A stretch of 64,000 bases of DNA from Haliscomenobacter sp040401995 (GTDB lineage: Bacteria > Bacteroidota > Bacteroidia > Chitinophagales > Saprospiraceae). Position 1 is the first letter of the stretch. Each line of letters opens with the position of its first letter. The notes under the pieces are model-generated. The model saw only the letters and a program-made list of their open reading frames with translations, searched no databases and was not told where the DNA came from. Below are positions 25,330 to 34,407 of this stretch, one piece after another. Where the stretch lies: positions 49,060-113,059 of the forward strand of contig JBBANM010000008.1 in NCBI GenBank assembly GCA_040401995.1. Reading direction: 5' to 3'. A program made the position numbers and the translations under genes.

Positions 25330-28300
25330 ATGTTTTTTAAAAAATCTATGCAAAAACGCTTCTTGCCTTGGTTGGCGATGTTGACCATTGTAGCGATTTC
25401 CTGTATGAAGTTGCCGCAAATTATGCGCATTCAAGAAAGTCCGGAACGGGCTTTTAAAAAGGCCAAAGAGGTGCGCGACAAAGCGGCGATCAAAATTACC
25501 GACGGCATGCAAATTGCGCTGTGGGCGTCCGATTCACTGGCGCCCGATCCGGTAGCGATGTCGATCGATGATCAGGGGCGTGTTTACCTAACCCGCACCA
25601 ATCGCCAAAAAAATTCTGAATTTGACATTCGCGGACACGTGGATTGGATGACCGAATCAATCAGTTTTCAAACCGTGGAAGATCGTCGGGCGTTTTTGCG
25701 CAAAACTTTTGCTCCAGAAAACAGCAAAAAGAACGACTGGCTAAAAGACCTCAACAATGATGGATCACACGACTGGAAAGATTTAACCGTGGAGCGCGAT
25801 GAAATTTGGCGTTTGGAAGACACCAACAACGACGGCATGGCCGATGTCTCCACCCGAATTTTGAACGATTTTTTTGAAGAGGTTTCTGATGTGGCTGGCG
25901 GTTTGCTGGTCAAGGCCAAAGAGGTTTTTGTGGGCATTGCGCCCGATCTTTGGCGGATCAAAGACACCAATGGCGACGGCATTTTGGATAAAAAAACTTC
26001 CATTAGTCACGGTTATCAGGTACACATTGGTTTTGGCGGGCATGGTATGTCGGGGATCGTGGAAGGACCAGACGGGAAATTGTACTGGAACATTGGTGAT
26101 ATCGGCGGCAGCATCACCTCGGTGGATGGTAAAAAATTCGAGAACCCCAACTCGGGTTTCATTGCCCGCGCCAATCCGGATGGTACTGATTTTGAAATAT
26201 TTGCCACCGGCTTGCGCAATACACACGAATTTGCCTTTGACGAATACGGCAACCTGATCTCCTCCGACAACGACGGCGATTATCCGGGCGAAAGCGAGCG
26301 ACTGGTGCACGTGGTGCAAGGTTCGGATGCGGGTTGGCGCTCGAATTGGCAGTACGGAAAATATACCGATCCCAAAAACAACAAATACAATGTGTGGATC
26401 GACGAAAAACTATTCAAACCTCGCTGGCAAGGGCAAGCTGCTTACATTGTTCCACCCATCATGAACTACCACAACGGCCCGACGGGGATGGTTTACAATC
26501 CAGGTACCGCCTTGGGATCTGATTGGAAAAACAAATTTTTCTTGGTGGAGTTTGTCGGCAGTCCTACCGGATCGCACATCTGGTCGTTTGGCCTGAAACC
26601 AAAAGGCGCTTCTTTTGAATTGGATGGTGAAAAAGATGTACTCAGCGGTATTTTGCCCACGGGCATTCAATTTGGTCCCGATGGCGCGCTTTATGTGGCC
26701 GACTGGATCAACGGCTGGGACACCAAAAACTATGGTCGGGTTTGGAAATTGGACGTGACCAAAGACAAAAACGACCTGGCCGCCGCACGCCAAGAAACCA
26801 AGCGCTTGATGCAGCTCGACTACGCTGCTCAAACCCCGGATATGCTTTATACCTTGCTTTTTTATGGGGATATGCGCATTCGGCAAAAAGCGCAGTTTGA
26901 ATTGGTGAGTCGCGGCAAAAATGGTTTACCCAACTTAACCAAAGCCGCTATGCAAACCGAAAACCAGTTGGCACGCATTCACGGCATTTGGGGACTCGGG
27001 CAATTGGCGCGGGTTGATCAAAAAAATGCTGCCATTTTGTTGCCCTTGTTGAAGGATAAAGACTTGGAAATAGTAGTGCAGATGATTAAAGTACTCGGCG
27101 ATGCGCATGTTACCAGCATTGGCAAGGATTTGATCCCTATGTTGGAAAGTCCTAACCCTAGGATAAAATTTTATGCCGCCGAAACCCTTGGTAAAATAGC
27201 GCAGCAAGATGCCGTAGAACCCTTGATCGCTATGCTCAAGACGAACAACGACGCAGACCTTTACTTGCGTCATGCGGCGGTGTTGGCCTTATCAAAAATT
27301 GGCAAAGTGGATCCCATTCTTGCCTTGGCCAACAATCCCAGCAAGGCGCTGCGCACGGCTGCTGTGTTGGTGTTGAGAAAATTGAAAAGCGAAAAAATTG
27401 CCATTTTCCTCACCGATGCCGATGAATACATTGTAACCGAAGTTGCCCGCGCCATCAACGATGATTTGTCGATTCCGGCGGCTTTACCGGCATTGGCTGC
27501 TACTTTGCAGGAAAAAAGATTTACCGGTGAGCCTTTGTTGCGTCGAGCCATCAACGCCGCACTGCGGGTAGGCGGCGACAAAGAATTGGATGTGTTGATC
27601 AATTTTGCCACCCGTACCGACATCAGTGATGTCATAAAAGCCGAGGCATTGGCTACCATTGGATTGTGGGCCAATCCTTCGGTATTGGATCGGGTTGACG
27701 GGCGGAATCGCGGAAAAATTGAGCGCTCGCCAGCAGTAGTGAAAGCAAAAATCCAACCGTTTATCGCCAATTTTTTAAAAGAAACCAATCCTGAGACAGT
27801 GATTGCCACCGCGGGTTTGTTGGCCAACCTAGACATCCCTGATTTCAACAATACCTTGGCAAAAATCTACGCCGAAAATACCAACAACAAGATCAGAATG
27901 GCCATGCTGCCCGCTTTGAACAAACTGAAATATGCGCAGATCGAATCGATCATTAAAAGCGGTATGGAAGACAAAGACGATAAGTTGCGGACGGTAGCCT
28001 TGGGCTTGTTGAATGATTCCAATGTATCGAAAGAAAGTTTGCCCGCGATTGTAAAGACGATTTTCAGCAAAGGAAGCATGCGCGAACAACAACAATTGCT
28101 TTTGGTGATGGGCAAATTGAACAGCAGCAAGACCCAAACGATTTTTGAAGACCTGCTCACGCAATTGCAAGATAAAAAGCTATCACCCAATCTGCGTTTG
28201 GAGCTTACCGAAGCCATCAACAACTCGGGCTCGGCGGCATTGAAAGCAAAAATGGCCGCCTTATCGCCTAATGCATCGGCACTGGGTGCCTATGTCGATG

Positions 28301-28725
28301 CGCTTTTTGGCGGGAATTATTTTGAGGGTAGAAACACCTTTAATTACAATTCCACGGCGCAATGTACCCGCTGTCATGCGGTGAACGGAGAAGGTGGAAA
28401 TGTGGGGCCATCCTTGACGAAAATTGGCGCCACCCTGAGCCGGGAACAGATTTTGCAAGCCTTGATTGAACCTAGTGCTCGCCTGGCACCCGGGTACGGA
28501 ACAGTATTGCTTAAATTGAAGGAAGGGCAAGAGGTGTTTGGTGTACTGGCCAAAGAAACGCCAGAAGCACTGACCATCAATACCTCTGATGCGGAGCCGC
28601 TGGTGGTGCCGGTATCGAGAATTGTGAGTCGGGAAAATACGCCATCGAGCATGCCGGTGATGGGTACGATTTTATCCAAACGCGAGATTCGCGATTTGGT
28701 GGAATACTTGGCACTGTTGAAGTAG
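25330..28725 (+). CDS. PVC-type HEAT-repeat lipoprotein with C-terminal c-type cytochrome
   Basis: The product has 1132 residues from the ATG at 25330 (an in-frame ATG 96 bp upstream would place a long arm before the signal). A lipobox, LTIVAISC, has its cysteine at residue 25, so the protein is likely lipidated. About residues 50-480 form a membrane-bound-dehydrogenase/DUF7133-like beta-propeller with EF-like DxNxDG loops (LEDTNNDGMAD, KDTNGDGILD). About 500-970 are HEAT repeats. A c-type haem site CTRCH lies at residues 1012-1016, with axial-ligand candidates near the C-terminus. It resembles the large cytochrome proteins of Planctomycetes and Bacteroidota, thought to aid polymer or sugar oxidation; the electron partner is unknown. 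Confidence 0.88.
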   Translation: MFFKKSMQKRFLPWLAMLTIVAISCMKLPQIMRIQESPERAFKKAKEVRDKAAIKITDGMQIALWASDSLAPDPVAMSIDDQGRVYLTRTNRQKNSEFDIRGHVDWMTESISFQTVEDRRAFLRKTFAPENSKKNDWLKDLNNDGSHDWKDLTVERDEIWRLEDTNNDGMADVSTRILNDFFEEVSDVAGGLLVKAKEVFVGIAPDLWRIKDTNGDGILDKKTSISHGYQVHIGFGGHGMSGIVEGPDGKLYWNIGDIGGSITSVDGKKFENPNSGFIARANPDGTDFEIFATGLRNTHEFAFDEYGNLISSDNDGDYPGESERLVHVVQGSDAGWRSNWQYGKYTDPKNNKYNVWIDEKLFKPRWQGQAAYIVPPIMNYHNGPTGMVYNPGTALGSDWKNKFFLVEFVGSPTGSHIWSFGLKPKGASFELDGEKDVLSGILPTGIQFGPDGALYVADWINGWDTKNYGRVWKLDVTKDKNDLAAARQETKRLMQLDYAAQTPDMLYTLLFYGDMRIRQKAQFELVSRGKNGLPNLTKAAMQTENQLARIHGIWGLGQLARVDQKNAAILLPLLKDKDLEIVVQMIKVLGDAHVTSIGKDLIPMLESPNPRIKFYAAETLGKIAQQDAVEPLIAMLKTNNDADLYLRHAAVLALSKIGKVDPILALANNPSKALRTAAVLVLRKLKSEKIAIFLTDADEYIVTEVARAINDDLSIPAALPALAATLQEKRFTGEPLLRRAINAALRVGGDKELDVLINFATRTDISDVIKAEALATIGLWANPSVLDRVDGRNRGKIERSPAVVKAKIQPFIANFLKETNPETVIATAGLLANLDIPDFNNTLAKIYAENTNNKIRMAMLPALNKLKYAQIESIIKSGMEDKDDKLRTVALGLLNDSNVSKESLPAIVKTIFSKGSMREQQQLLLVMGKLNSSKTQTIFEDLLTQLQDKKLSPNLRLELTEAINNSGSAALKAKMAALSPNASALGAYVDALFGGNYFEGRNTFNYNSTAQCTRCHAVNGEGGNVGPSLTKIGATLSREQILQALIEPSARLAPGYGTVLLKLKEGQEVFGVLAKETPEALTINTSDAEPLVVPVSRIVSRENTPSSMPVMGTILSKREIRDLVEYLALLK

Positions 28726-28746
28726 AGGGGGATCAATTTGATTTCG

Positions 28747-28797
28747 AAAAAAAGGGGGAGCGGGGCAAAGATGTGGCCGCTCTCCCTTTTTTTATTT
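28747..28797. terminator. Rho-independent terminator
   Basis: The arm AAAAAAAGGGGGAGCGG (28747-28763) pairs with CCGCTCTCCCTTTTTTT (from 28776), followed by ATTTTT. It ends the HEAT/cytochrome gene. Confidence 0.85.
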
Positions 28798-28868
28798 TTG
28801 GGGGGAGGTTAGGCTAACGAGATCTTTAACCAGCGCGTTTCAGCATTACCAAAATTGAAAGAAATAAA

Positions 28869-29216
28869 ATGAAAAAGACTTTAACAATAATCTTCATTGC
28901 TGTTATAGTAGCAGCTGTAAGTTATTTTATTTACAAGGCATCTACATTTAATGTGTTTGATGTTGAAATAAGAAAGATTGCTGAAATTGAAATCCCCAAC
29001 AAGTATAAAATAGGCGTATTTTATTTACCATCAAATGCAAGCAGTCAAAGCTATATCCAAATTAGGCGATTAGAAAATGGAGAAGTCTTACAGAATTATG
29101 AACGATACAACTTTGTCAATGACTACAAATTATTTAACGATACGCTAAGGCTGGTTCTAAGTGATACAAGTTTCGTAAAAAGAAAAACCGACACGTTATT
29201 TTTTAAAATACCTTGA
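28869..29216 (+). CDS. Small orphan membrane-anchored protein
   Basis: A 115-residue frame starts MKKTLTIIFIAVIVAAVSYF with one N-terminal transmembrane helix (or uncleaved signal), followed by a mainly beta-like domain (IGVFYLPSNASSQSYIQIRR) that would face the periplasm. I recognise no family. The gene is clearly more AT-rich than its neighbours (long runs of A/T codons), which hints at a later acquisition. It lies isolated between the terminator at 28747 and the copper island, and 267 bp of gene-free DNA follow it. Confidence 0.6.
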   Translation: MKKTLTIIFIAVIVAAVSYFIYKASTFNVFDVEIRKIAEIEIPNKYKIGVFYLPSNASSQSYIQIRRLENGEVLQNYERYNFVNDYKLFNDTLRLVLSDTSFVKRKTDTLFFKIP

Positions 29217-29421
29217 CGTTTGTGGAAGATACGATCTACGATCTGAAACCGATTCAAATCGTTTCCGAGCAAAATCGGCTGGAGCCTCATATTTTTAAAG
29301 GCTTCCAACTATTTTTTATTTTCTTAACCGTACACTAGTGACTGAATATCATAAATTTAACTGTGAGTATAAGTTTAGCAAATATTGTTACGCCTTTGAT
29401 GACCGAACAATGATTGAATTC

Positions 29422-29488
29422 AAAACAAGAAGTGACATTTATCAGGTATCGTAGAAATTGTAGCAAAGACGCCTGATAACAAGTCACT
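29422..29488 (-). terminator. Palindromic 3' end of the multicopper oxidase gene
   Basis: On the minus strand AGTGACTTGTTATCAGG pairs with CCTGATAAATGTCACT, followed by TCTTGTTTT. The outer edge overlaps the TGA stop codon. A second, weaker copy of the arm (AGTGACTGAATATCA at 29337) lies further out, so this may be a remnant of a larger palindrome. Confidence 0.5.
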
Positions 29489-30953
29489 GGATTTCGTAGT
29501 TGAGCATCATACCGCCATCCTCGTGTTCGAGGTTGTGGCAGTGGAAGACGAACTTGCCTTTGAGGTCGGGGAAACGGACGATAATGCGCACTTTTTCCCC
29601 GGGGAATGCCAGCACAGTATCTTTCCAACCTTTTTCCCAAGGTTCTATCACGCCACGCCCACCTTTGCGGGAAAGTACTTGAAACGACCCAGCGTGCAGG
29701 TGCATCGGGTGAGTTTCTGTTCCATTGGTGTTATCGAATTCCCAGATTTCGACCGTTCCGGCACGAACCACCTCGTCGCGGCGAGTGGCATCGAACGTCT
29801 TGCCATTGATTGTGTGCATCGTCATATTGCCCATGTCGTTGCCGTGTTGCATCATGTGGCCAATGTCGAACTTGCGCGTGGCAACCGACTGTGATTCGGG
29901 TATTTTTCCCAAAGACATCAGCGTGCCGGGCCTCGTAAATTTATCGGTTTCTTGCCGGGTGACTTTGAATTTCAGTATTTTAAAAGATTTTGTGCCTTGT
30001 GATGCTGTACCACCGAAGGCATTGCTTTGCAAGTACAATTCGGTACCAACGGCCAGGCTGCCGAAATTGACCAACACATCGGCGCGCTCCCCGGGTGAGA
30101 GCAAGACAGTCGAGATTTCCTGTGTGGCGTCAAGCAGCCCCCCGTCTGTGCCAATCAATTGAAATTTGGCCCCAGTTGAAAGTGCAAAATTGTAGATGCG
30201 GGCATTGGAACCGTTGAGTAGTCGAAAACGGTAGGTGCGCGTGGCTACTTCGAGCATCGCGCCAGCCGTGCCGTTGACCAACACCGTCTCACCAAACATC
30301 CCAATGCTGCGATCGTTGGTATTGGGTTCGTAAACCAACCCGCCGTCGAGCCGCTTGTCCTGAACCACCAGCGGCACATCAAACGCTCCGCTTGGCAAAC
30401 CTAATGCTTCTTCTTCCGGTGAGGAAACCAGAAAAAAGCCAGCCAATCCTCGATAAGCCTGGCTGGCTGTCGCCATGTCGGGATGCGGGTGATACCAATA
30501 AGTGCCGGGGCGGTTCTTGATGGTGAACTGGTAAGCAAACTTGCCGCCCGGCTGGGTCAGGTCGCTTGGGTAGCCGTCTTGTTTCGCAGGCACTTCGAGG
30601 CCGTGCCAGTGGATGTTGGTAGCTTCAGAAAGGTTGTTGCTGAACGTCAGATTGAATTGAGCCCCCTGTTGCAGCCGGATAGTCGGCCCCAAAATAGCGG
30701 CCCCTCCGTAACCGAGTGCATTCACCCTGATGCCACTTCCGAGTATGGCTGTGCCAGATTTGGCGGCGAGTGTGGCGTTTGTGCCATCCAGCAGGGCTGG
30801 AATGGCAAGCGGATTGGAAAAAGTTTGCTCAGTGACATTACGAGCGTGGACTGTGCTGCCCATGTCCATATTCATGTGCCCATTGCAGGAAAGTAGCATG
30901 CCCGCGCACCAGGCAAATCCAAACGATATTTTTAAAAACATGTGGAGTTTCAT
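29484..30953 (-). CDS. Multicopper oxidase lipoprotein
   Basis: This 489-residue protein belongs to the three-domain multicopper oxidases (CotA/CueO type). A lipobox, GMLLSC, has its cysteine at residue 23. The copper sites are complete: HWH at 115-117, HPH at 155-157, ETHPMHLHAG in the third domain, and FHCHNLEHEDGGMM close to the C-terminus with the T1 ligands H-C-H-x3-H-x4-M. A His/Met-rich stretch (NGHMNMDMGS) follows the lipid cysteine and could deliver copper. The role most in line with the neighbours is oxidation of Cu(I) to Cu(II) at the cell surface; lignin-type or metal substrates cannot be excluded. Confidence 0.92.
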   Translation of the reverse strand: MKLHMFLKISFGFAWCAGMLLSCNGHMNMDMGSTVHARNVTEQTFSNPLAIPALLDGTNATLAAKSGTAILGSGIRVNALGYGGAAILGPTIRLQQGAQFNLTFSNNLSEATNIHWHGLEVPAKQDGYPSDLTQPGGKFAYQFTIKNRPGTYWYHPHPDMATASQAYRGLAGFFLVSSPEEEALGLPSGAFDVPLVVQDKRLDGGLVYEPNTNDRSIGMFGETVLVNGTAGAMLEVATRTYRFRLLNGSNARIYNFALSTGAKFQLIGTDGGLLDATQEISTVLLSPGERADVLVNFGSLAVGTELYLQSNAFGGTASQGTKSFKILKFKVTRQETDKFTRPGTLMSLGKIPESQSVATRKFDIGHMMQHGNDMGNMTMHTINGKTFDATRRDEVVRAGTVEIWEFDNTNGTETHPMHLHAGSFQVLSRKGGRGVIEPWEKGWKDTVLAFPGEKVRIIVRFPDLKGKFVFHCHNLEHEDGGMMLNYEIQ

Positions 30954-31056
30954 CGTATCGAGTAAGTTAATTGTTAAAAAAAGTTGTCCTCTTTGCGGGC
31001 AGTTACTATGCTGAGGATGTACTCACTATTGTTGTCAAAGCTTCTGTTCATAAAGT

Positions 31057-31222
31057 CTAGTGGCTCAAGCATTAAATAGTGCACACCTCTCGATGGCTAT
31101 TTTTTTGCTATGCGTCGTTGCTCATCAGTCACGTAGCTTTAGCTATGTTCCTTCTTCGCGCCTAGCCTAGCTAAAAAATAGCTCCTTTATAGGTATTTAT
31201 TACTTAATGCCTGAGCCACTAG
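31057..31222. repeat. Long palindromic dispersed repeat, group D
   Basis: This 166-bp palindrome has ends CTAGTGGCTCAAGCATTAAAT and the complement of CTAGTGGCTCAGGCATTAAGT. Inner arms (ATGGCTATTTTTTTGCTA against TAGCTAAAAAATAGC) also pair, and the tip is TAGC-TTTA-GCTA. The centre keeps GCTCAT ... CGCGCCTAG but the CGTTAC block is changed. It separates the copper storage gene from the oxidase gene. Confidence 0.7.
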
Positions 31223-31227
31223 TTGGT

Positions 31228-31280
31228 TTGCGAATCGACGTTTGTTAAACTTTAAAATTTTAACAAAAATTGATTCGCAA
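31228..31280. repeat. Inverted repeat beside the group D palindrome
   Basis: TTGCGAATCGACGTTTGTTAAA and the complement of TTGCGAATCAATTTTTGTTAAA form a 22-bp arm pair with three mismatches and a 9-nt loop. With the group D element it fills nearly the whole 377-bp gap between the two copper genes. It could be a terminator without a clear T-run, or a small dispersed palindrome. Confidence 0.5.
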
Positions 31281-31329
31281 TAAATTGTAAATCAATTTAT
31301 TAGACAAAAAAAACCCTTATTCTCATAAA

Positions 31330-31665
31330 TTACATTTTACCCATATTGCTACATTCGGCAGCACATTTGCGACATGCTTCTGCACATTTTTTGCAATGCT
31401 CCATGTGTGAGTGCTTCTCACATTCCACTGCACAGGCGGTACAAATTTCTGCACAGAGTTTGCAGATTTGGTGTGCGAATTCACTGCCGCTGGCCATAGC
31501 TTGTACAGCCAACTGACAAATGGCCCCACAATCATGGTCTAATTTGATACACCGAGCCAACATTTTGAGGTCTTGTTCTTCCAAACAGGCACTTGCACAA
31601 TGGTAACATTCTATTGCACAGGCTGAACAGGCGGCGATACAACTTTGAAATTTTTGATGACTCAT
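31330..31665 (-). CDS. Four-helix-bundle copper storage protein (Csp/DUF326 type)
   Basis: The 111-residue product has 19 cysteines, mostly in CxxC or CxxxC pairs along helices (SCIAACSACAIECYHC and HCKKCAEACRKCAAEC). This pattern defines the copper storage proteins, which line the core of a four-helix bundle with cysteines and hold many Cu(I) ions. No signal peptide is present, so it resembles cytosolic Csp3 rather than exported Csp1. His and Met residues (HSHMEHC, SNMGKM) at the ends may help copper entry. Its place inside a copper-export cluster supports this role. Confidence 0.92.
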   Translation of the reverse strand: MSHQKFQSCIAACSACAIECYHCASACLEEQDLKMLARCIKLDHDCGAICQLAVQAMASGSEFAHQICKLCAEICTACAVECEKHSHMEHCKKCAEACRKCAAECSNMGKM

Positions 31666-31785
31666 CTTAATTTGGTTTTAATAGTAGAGAATATTCTCTC
31701 AACAAAGCTAAGCCCTTAACTGCTCAGAAGCCTTACACAATTTTAGCGAAAGGTTTCATTATTTACACATTTATTTACTATAGAC

Positions 31786-31905
31786 TTAACGGCAGCACTT
31801 TTTGACAAATAGCTTTTTTAATACCCAGATTATCAATTTCATAGTATTTCTTAAAAATGCCAAAAAGCCATGGCCCAATGCAAGAATAAATTCAGTGTTC
31901 TTCAT
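31786..31905 (-). CDS. Possible 39-residue membrane peptide in the copper island
   Basis: A short frame starts at 31905 with MKNTEFILALGHGFLAFLR and continues with a second hydrophobic stretch (MKLIIWVLKKLF), ending in KKCCR. It sits on the same strand as its neighbours, 18 bp after the decayed beta-flower gene and 120 bp before the copper storage gene. The double cysteine at the end and the amphipathic pattern would suit a small metal-linked membrane peptide, but this is inference; length and lack of a clear ribosome site leave doubt. Confidence 0.35.
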   Translation of the reverse strand: MKNTEFILALGHGFLAFLRNTMKLIIWVLKKLFVKKCCR

Positions 31906-31923
31906 GGTATATCAAATTTCAAA

Positions 31924-32459
31924 TTAAAAACACAAACGCGAACTCAGTAATAAATTCAAAGTTGTGCCAATTATTATAAAACATGATTTGCTTTTGCATT
32001 GCATTTTGTTGTGATCCATCCTGGCCATAAAACATTGCGTTGAACAAGCTATTGGCTTATAATTATTGTGTACATTCCCTATCACTTTACCATCGGCATC
32101 CACAATTTCACAAGTCTCAGAATTCGTATTATCCTTCACTTGTAATACCAACTGTCAGGTGGCGTCGTAGTAGGTCCGTCCATCTTTCCCGACTTGACCA
32201 AGCTTTTGCTGTTGGCGTCTTCCAGGATGCCCCCTTGCCGCAAGAAGGCAATTTCCTTGCCTTTTGCGTTCTTCACAATACGGTCTTTGGCAATTGAACC
32301 AATTTTGGTTCCTTCCATGTATATTTTTCCCTTGGGATCAATTATGATGTGTCCTTGTGGTCTGTAATCTGCTTAGCAAAAGGATTTGCCCAAAAAAAGC
32401 AGTAAACCTGCTAAGGAAAGGTTAAACCATTTTAGCTCAAAATTGTATCCTTCACACAT
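31924..32459 (-). pseudogene. Decayed 5-fold beta-flower-type secreted protein
   Basis: The remains read, in one colinear series, a signal-like start MCEGYNFELKWFNLSLAGLL ending KSFC, then an in-frame TAA (about 32374); ADYRPQGHIIIDPKGKIY and IGSIAKDRIVKNAKGKEIA with the repeating G.I....G.V.... pattern; then, after GKMDG, one base is lost or gained near 32165, and a TGA at about 32155 sits where tryptophan is expected (DAT-stop-QLVLQV); finally CEIVDADGKVIGNVHNN and a Met/Cys-rich end (MARMDHNKMQCKSKSC). The repeat pattern is that of the 5-fold beta-flower family of Bacteroidota. Two stops and one frameshift make it a recent pseudogene, unless the sequence has errors. Confidence 0.75.
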
Positions 32460-32483
32460 TAGGCAAGCACTATCGGTAGCACT

Positions 32484-34193
32484 TTATTGATTCAAATACA
32501 TCATCTTCACCTCATAAACTCCGCTTACCACAATTCTTTTACTTTCCTCCAGGCCTTTGAGGATTAGCGTGCGAGAACCATCGTTTTCTCCCGTCTGCAC
32601 GTAAGTCAGTTCATACTGTTCTGGTGCCCGTTTATGAAAAATCGCTGTTTTGCCATTTATTTCGGTCAAAGCAGTATTCGGTACGGCAATTTCACGGCTG
32701 GATTGCTGGTTTACCGCTTTGATCGTCACAAATTCGCCAATTTTGAATGTGCCCTGAGGATTCACCATTTCAAAGAGTACGCGTTGGCTTTGATTGCCTG
32801 GATCGATTGTTTGTGCTTGAGCTATGATTCGAACTTCGGCAGTTTTTTGATCATTGGTGGAAGAAGTCACCAAAAATTTATTCCCCATTTGAACCATTGG
32901 TAAATCCTGGCTAAAGACTTGTGCCTCCACATATATTTTATCTAAATTTGTCACAGTAAACAGGGGTTGCCCAGCTACTACCTCCGAACCAGGAGTAAGC
33001 GTAAATGCGCCAATAATGCCAGAAATGGGGGCTTGCAGGCTTACCGTGCGCTGATTGGCAGAAATATTGGCGTTCAGTGCACTTTTCTCCAAGGTTTGTA
33101 ACTCAACCCTGGCGGCATTAAAAGCAGCTTCTGCGGCTTGAACATCTCGCCCGGCAGCAATGTCTTCAATTTTTTTCAGGCGTTCATATTCACGTTTTGC
33201 TGCAGTAAATCTAGCTTTCGCAGATTCTATTTGCACGGCAAGACCTGCATTATTTGCAGCAATATTTACTTGATCAGGGGTACCTACATTTTGCTGTAAG
33301 ACCACCAAAGTCTGCCCAGCGCGCACAGATTGACCTACCTGAACATTTATCCGAGTGATCCGGCCACTTTGCGGCACAACGACTGTACCCATACCCCCGG
33401 AAGATGGAATGACTGTGCCAAATACAGTAGCCGCAGATTGGTAATCGTCTTTTTCGATGGGCTGGGTTAAAATGTCAAATAGAAATTGTGTTTCCTTCGG
33501 AGCATAAACCGTCTTGCCATAACTATTGCTCCCCGTTCCCGGGCCATGATCCTCGTCACCATGAGCATAAACAGGGTTCCAGTTTGGGGTTGAAAGCCAG
33601 GCACTTGCCAACAAAAGCAAGAGGGTCAACACTCGACTACGCCTGCGGCTTACCACCCACATACCCAATCCGCCCAATACAATTCCACCAGCCAGCCAAA
33701 GCCAGTGATTGGAAGCCTGGCCTGCTGGAACAAGTGAGGAATCCATCCCTGTTATCAATTTTTTTCCTACCACAATCCCTTGTACTCCAATCAAATCTGC
33801 CCCATTGGGATGGTTGATTTGTACATTAATGGTATAGGTTTTGGAAGCCGAGAACGTAACATGTACCTCATATACACCCAATGAAAGAGCATTGACTTCA
33901 AATACCATTTTAGGGTCTTCCATTGCACTAAATTTCAACTCAGCCTTATCAATGGGGCGATTGGTCTTATAATCGGCAATGAAAAGGGTTAAATGCGCAG
34001 GTTGACCTGGTTTGAGTTCGGAATAGTAAAAGGTGAGTTCATACCGGTCCGACTGACCATAGGCGGTGAAATGGTCTTTGGCCATACCGGGATCAGTGGG
34101 GACTTCATCACCGTGTGCAAAAAGGAATTGTGGTGAAAGCACCAGCTGGAATACTAAACATAAAAAGATGAAAGAGCGAATTGCCAATTTCAT
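32484..34193 (-). CDS. RND efflux periplasmic adaptor with an extra N-terminal domain (CusB/CzcB-like)
   Basis: The product has 569 residues from the ATG at 34193 (an in-frame ATG 30 bp earlier is less likely because the signal peptide follows the later one). After the signal (ending FAHGDE), residues of about 30-135 form an added beta-domain (ADYKTNRPIDKAELKFSAME) that resembles FixH/YtkA-like or CzcB N-terminal domains. A transmembrane helix (about 160-180) and a second short one follow, then a His-rich linker (AHGDEDHGPG). The adaptor proper occupies about 225-569: barrel-sandwich halves (VVVPQSGRITRINVQVGQSV and VSLQAPISGIIG), a coiled coil between, and a beta-barrel end. It would join the inner-membrane RND pump to TolC. 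Confidence 0.9.
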   Translation of the reverse strand: MKLAIRSFIFLCLVFQLVLSPQFLFAHGDEVPTDPGMAKDHFTAYGQSDRYELTFYYSELKPGQPAHLTLFIADYKTNRPIDKAELKFSAMEDPKMVFEVNALSLGVYEVHVTFSASKTYTINVQINHPNGADLIGVQGIVVGKKLITGMDSSLVPAGQASNHWLWLAGGIVLGGLGMWVVSRRRSRVLTLLLLLASAWLSTPNWNPVYAHGDEDHGPGTGSNSYGKTVYAPKETQFLFDILTQPIEKDDYQSAATVFGTVIPSSGGMGTVVVPQSGRITRINVQVGQSVRAGQTLVVLQQNVGTPDQVNIAANNAGLAVQIESAKARFTAAKREYERLKKIEDIAAGRDVQAAEAAFNAARVELQTLEKSALNANISANQRTVSLQAPISGIIGAFTLTPGSEVVAGQPLFTVTNLDKIYVEAQVFSQDLPMVQMGNKFLVTSSTNDQKTAEVRIIAQAQTIDPGNQSQRVLFEMVNPQGTFKIGEFVTIKAVNQQSSREIAVPNTALTEINGKTAIFHKRAPEQYELTYVQTGENDGSRTLILKGLEESKRIVVSGVYEVKMMYLNQ

Positions 34194-34234
34194 AATCAAG
34201 AAATTTTTAAAATTGAAAATCATTACTTTGTGGC

Positions 34235-34398
34235 TTAGGAACGGGTGAATAATAAAGTGTCATTTTAGCCGCCGTTATTTTGCTGCCAATCGACTATCTT
34301 TTGAGGCGCAATGTGGGGCATTGTAACGAAAAAGATAGGAAGAGTGGCGGTGAAAGAGCAAGGCAAAAGTGATACTTTATTGTTTACACGTTCCTTAA
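34235..34398 (-). repeat. Long palindromic dispersed repeat, group C copy 1
   Basis: This 164-bp palindrome has ends TTAGGAACGGGTGAATAATA and the complement of TTAAGGAACGTGTAAACAATA. The centre, on the minus strand, is CGTTACAATG-CCCCA-CATTGCGCCTCA. It is about 97% identical to the copy at 47041 in the opposite orientation. It starts 10 bp after the TolC stop and lies between the TolC and adaptor genes of one operon. Confidence 0.88.
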
Positions 34399-34407
34399 CC
34401 ACTTCAA

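Noticed and set aside
29337..29488. Full-length group A-E palindrome at the MCO 3' end
   Set aside because: Only 12 of 15 outer bases pair and the CGTTAC/GCGCCTC centre is not convincing; a shorter terminator-like hairpin explains it better.
31057..31280. CRISPR-like repeat cluster near the copper storage gene
   Set aside because: The repeats are inverted, not direct, and there are no regular spacers.
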